Shown here: positions 4,974 through 5,257 of the stretch, in pieces
Layout: each line of letters starts with the position of its first letter
How positions within the stretch are numbered: the first letter of the stretch is position 1
NCBI GenBank assembly: GCA_011391285.1
Contig: JAABQU010000072.1
Coordinates: 1-5,257, forward strand
DNA from: Thiobacillus sp.
Lineage (GTDB): Bacteria > Pseudomonadota > Gammaproteobacteria > Burkholderiales > Thiobacillaceae
DNA: 5,257 bases
Direction: 5' to 3'
Notes under the pieces: generated by a model
Database searches by the model: none
What the model saw: the letters and a program-made list of their open reading frames with translations, nothing else
Told to the model about the DNA's origin: nothing
Position numbers and translations under genes: made by a program

Positions 4974-5257
4974 TCACTTGGCAACAGCCTCCATGGAACG
5001 AATCAGGTCGTCGCGCTCGCCGCCCAGCACCTGGTCCGTCATCGGATAGAGCACATTCTCTTCCTTCAGATTGTGCTGCTGCATCAATATGTTGAGGGTT
5101 TCCGACAGGCCGAGATAGCTGTCCTGATCGGATTCGGCCACGGCGCGCCCCATGTCCGCAATCAGATCCCTCATCTGCACGTGCTCCGAGCGCATGACCT
5201 GGGTTGGCCCCATGCTCATGCCGGTGCGGGCTTCGAACGCGGGGAACAGCACCTCTT
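4974..5257 (-). CDS. Hemerythrin-domain (HHE cation-binding) protein, 5' end beyond window
   Basis: The visible C-terminal 94 residues belong to a hemerythrin-type four-helix bundle that holds a non-haem diiron centre and binds O2, NO or senses redox state. Counting the GTG codon at 5252 as 1, the recognisable elements are an upstream Glu leading into VLFPAFE (1-7), GPTQVMRSEH (15-24) with ligand His24, and QQHNLKEENVLYPM (58-71) with ligands His60 and probably Glu64. The first HHE half, with the other His ligands, lies outside the window. The GTG is almost certainly not the start, because the frame is open to the window edge and the residue before it (Glu) fits the conserved EE-LFP motif. 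Bacterial single-domain hemerythrins are about 140-190 residues, so roughly 50-90 residues are missing. It is first of the visible leftward cluster hemerythrin, DUF2249, NnrS-like, nitronate monooxygenase; the operon promoter is not in the window. Confidence 0.9.
   Translation of the reverse strand, partial: EVLFPAFEARTGMSMGPTQVMRSEHVQMRDLIADMGRAVAESDQDSYLGLSETLNILMQQHNLKEENVLYPMTDQVLGGERDDLIRSMEAVAK

Noticed and set aside
5250..5252. GTG as the start of the hemerythrin protein
   Set aside because: The frame continues to the window edge and the preceding codon gives the conserved Glu before VLFP, so the gene is truncated rather than short.

Overview
The window looks like a stretch of chromosome from a GC-rich betaproteobacterium. 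Candidates are a denitrifying or sulfur-oxidising relative of Rhodocyclales or Nitrosomonadales. This is inferred from the gene content, the riboflavin synthase to ribB order and the overall base composition; no rRNA or other marker is present to fix it. I see no mobile element, tRNA, rRNA or CRISPR array.

Left part (1-1152, minus strand): two riboflavin biosynthesis genes, riboflavin synthase followed 13 nt later by ribB or ribBA, which runs off the left edge. A plausible sigma70 promoter (about 1184-1212) lies just upstream of riboflavin synthase, so this pair appears to start a transcript without ribD in front and without a recognisable FMN riboswitch.

Intergenic part (1153-1560): a divergent control region of about 400 nt. 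It holds the rib promoter, a consensus TATAAT on the plus strand, and a possible 39-codon leader ORF whose stop overlaps the start of queD. The stretch from about 1220 to 1400 holds nothing else I can name.

Middle (1561-2001, plus strand): queD, a 6-pyruvoyl-tetrahydropterin synthase / 6-carboxytetrahydropterin synthase family enzyme with all its zinc and catalytic residues. It converges on the next cluster with only 18 nt between stop codons.

Right part (2020-5257, minus strand): a probable four-gene operon. In transcription order it holds a hemerythrin-domain protein (cut by the right edge), a DUF2249 protein, a 12-helix membrane protein of the NnrS / haem-copper-oxidase-subunit-I-like kind, and an FMN-dependent nitronate monooxygenase-family protein with an unusual cysteine-bearing C-terminal extension. 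Hemerythrin, DUF2249 and NnrS-like proteins recur together near denitrification and nitric oxide stress genes, so a role in handling NO or other reactive nitrogen or oxygen species is the best guess. The specific job of the nitronate monooxygenase-like member is not known. Both intercistronic gaps in this operon carry inverted repeats that could set the relative levels of the products. This cluster is the most interesting part of the window.
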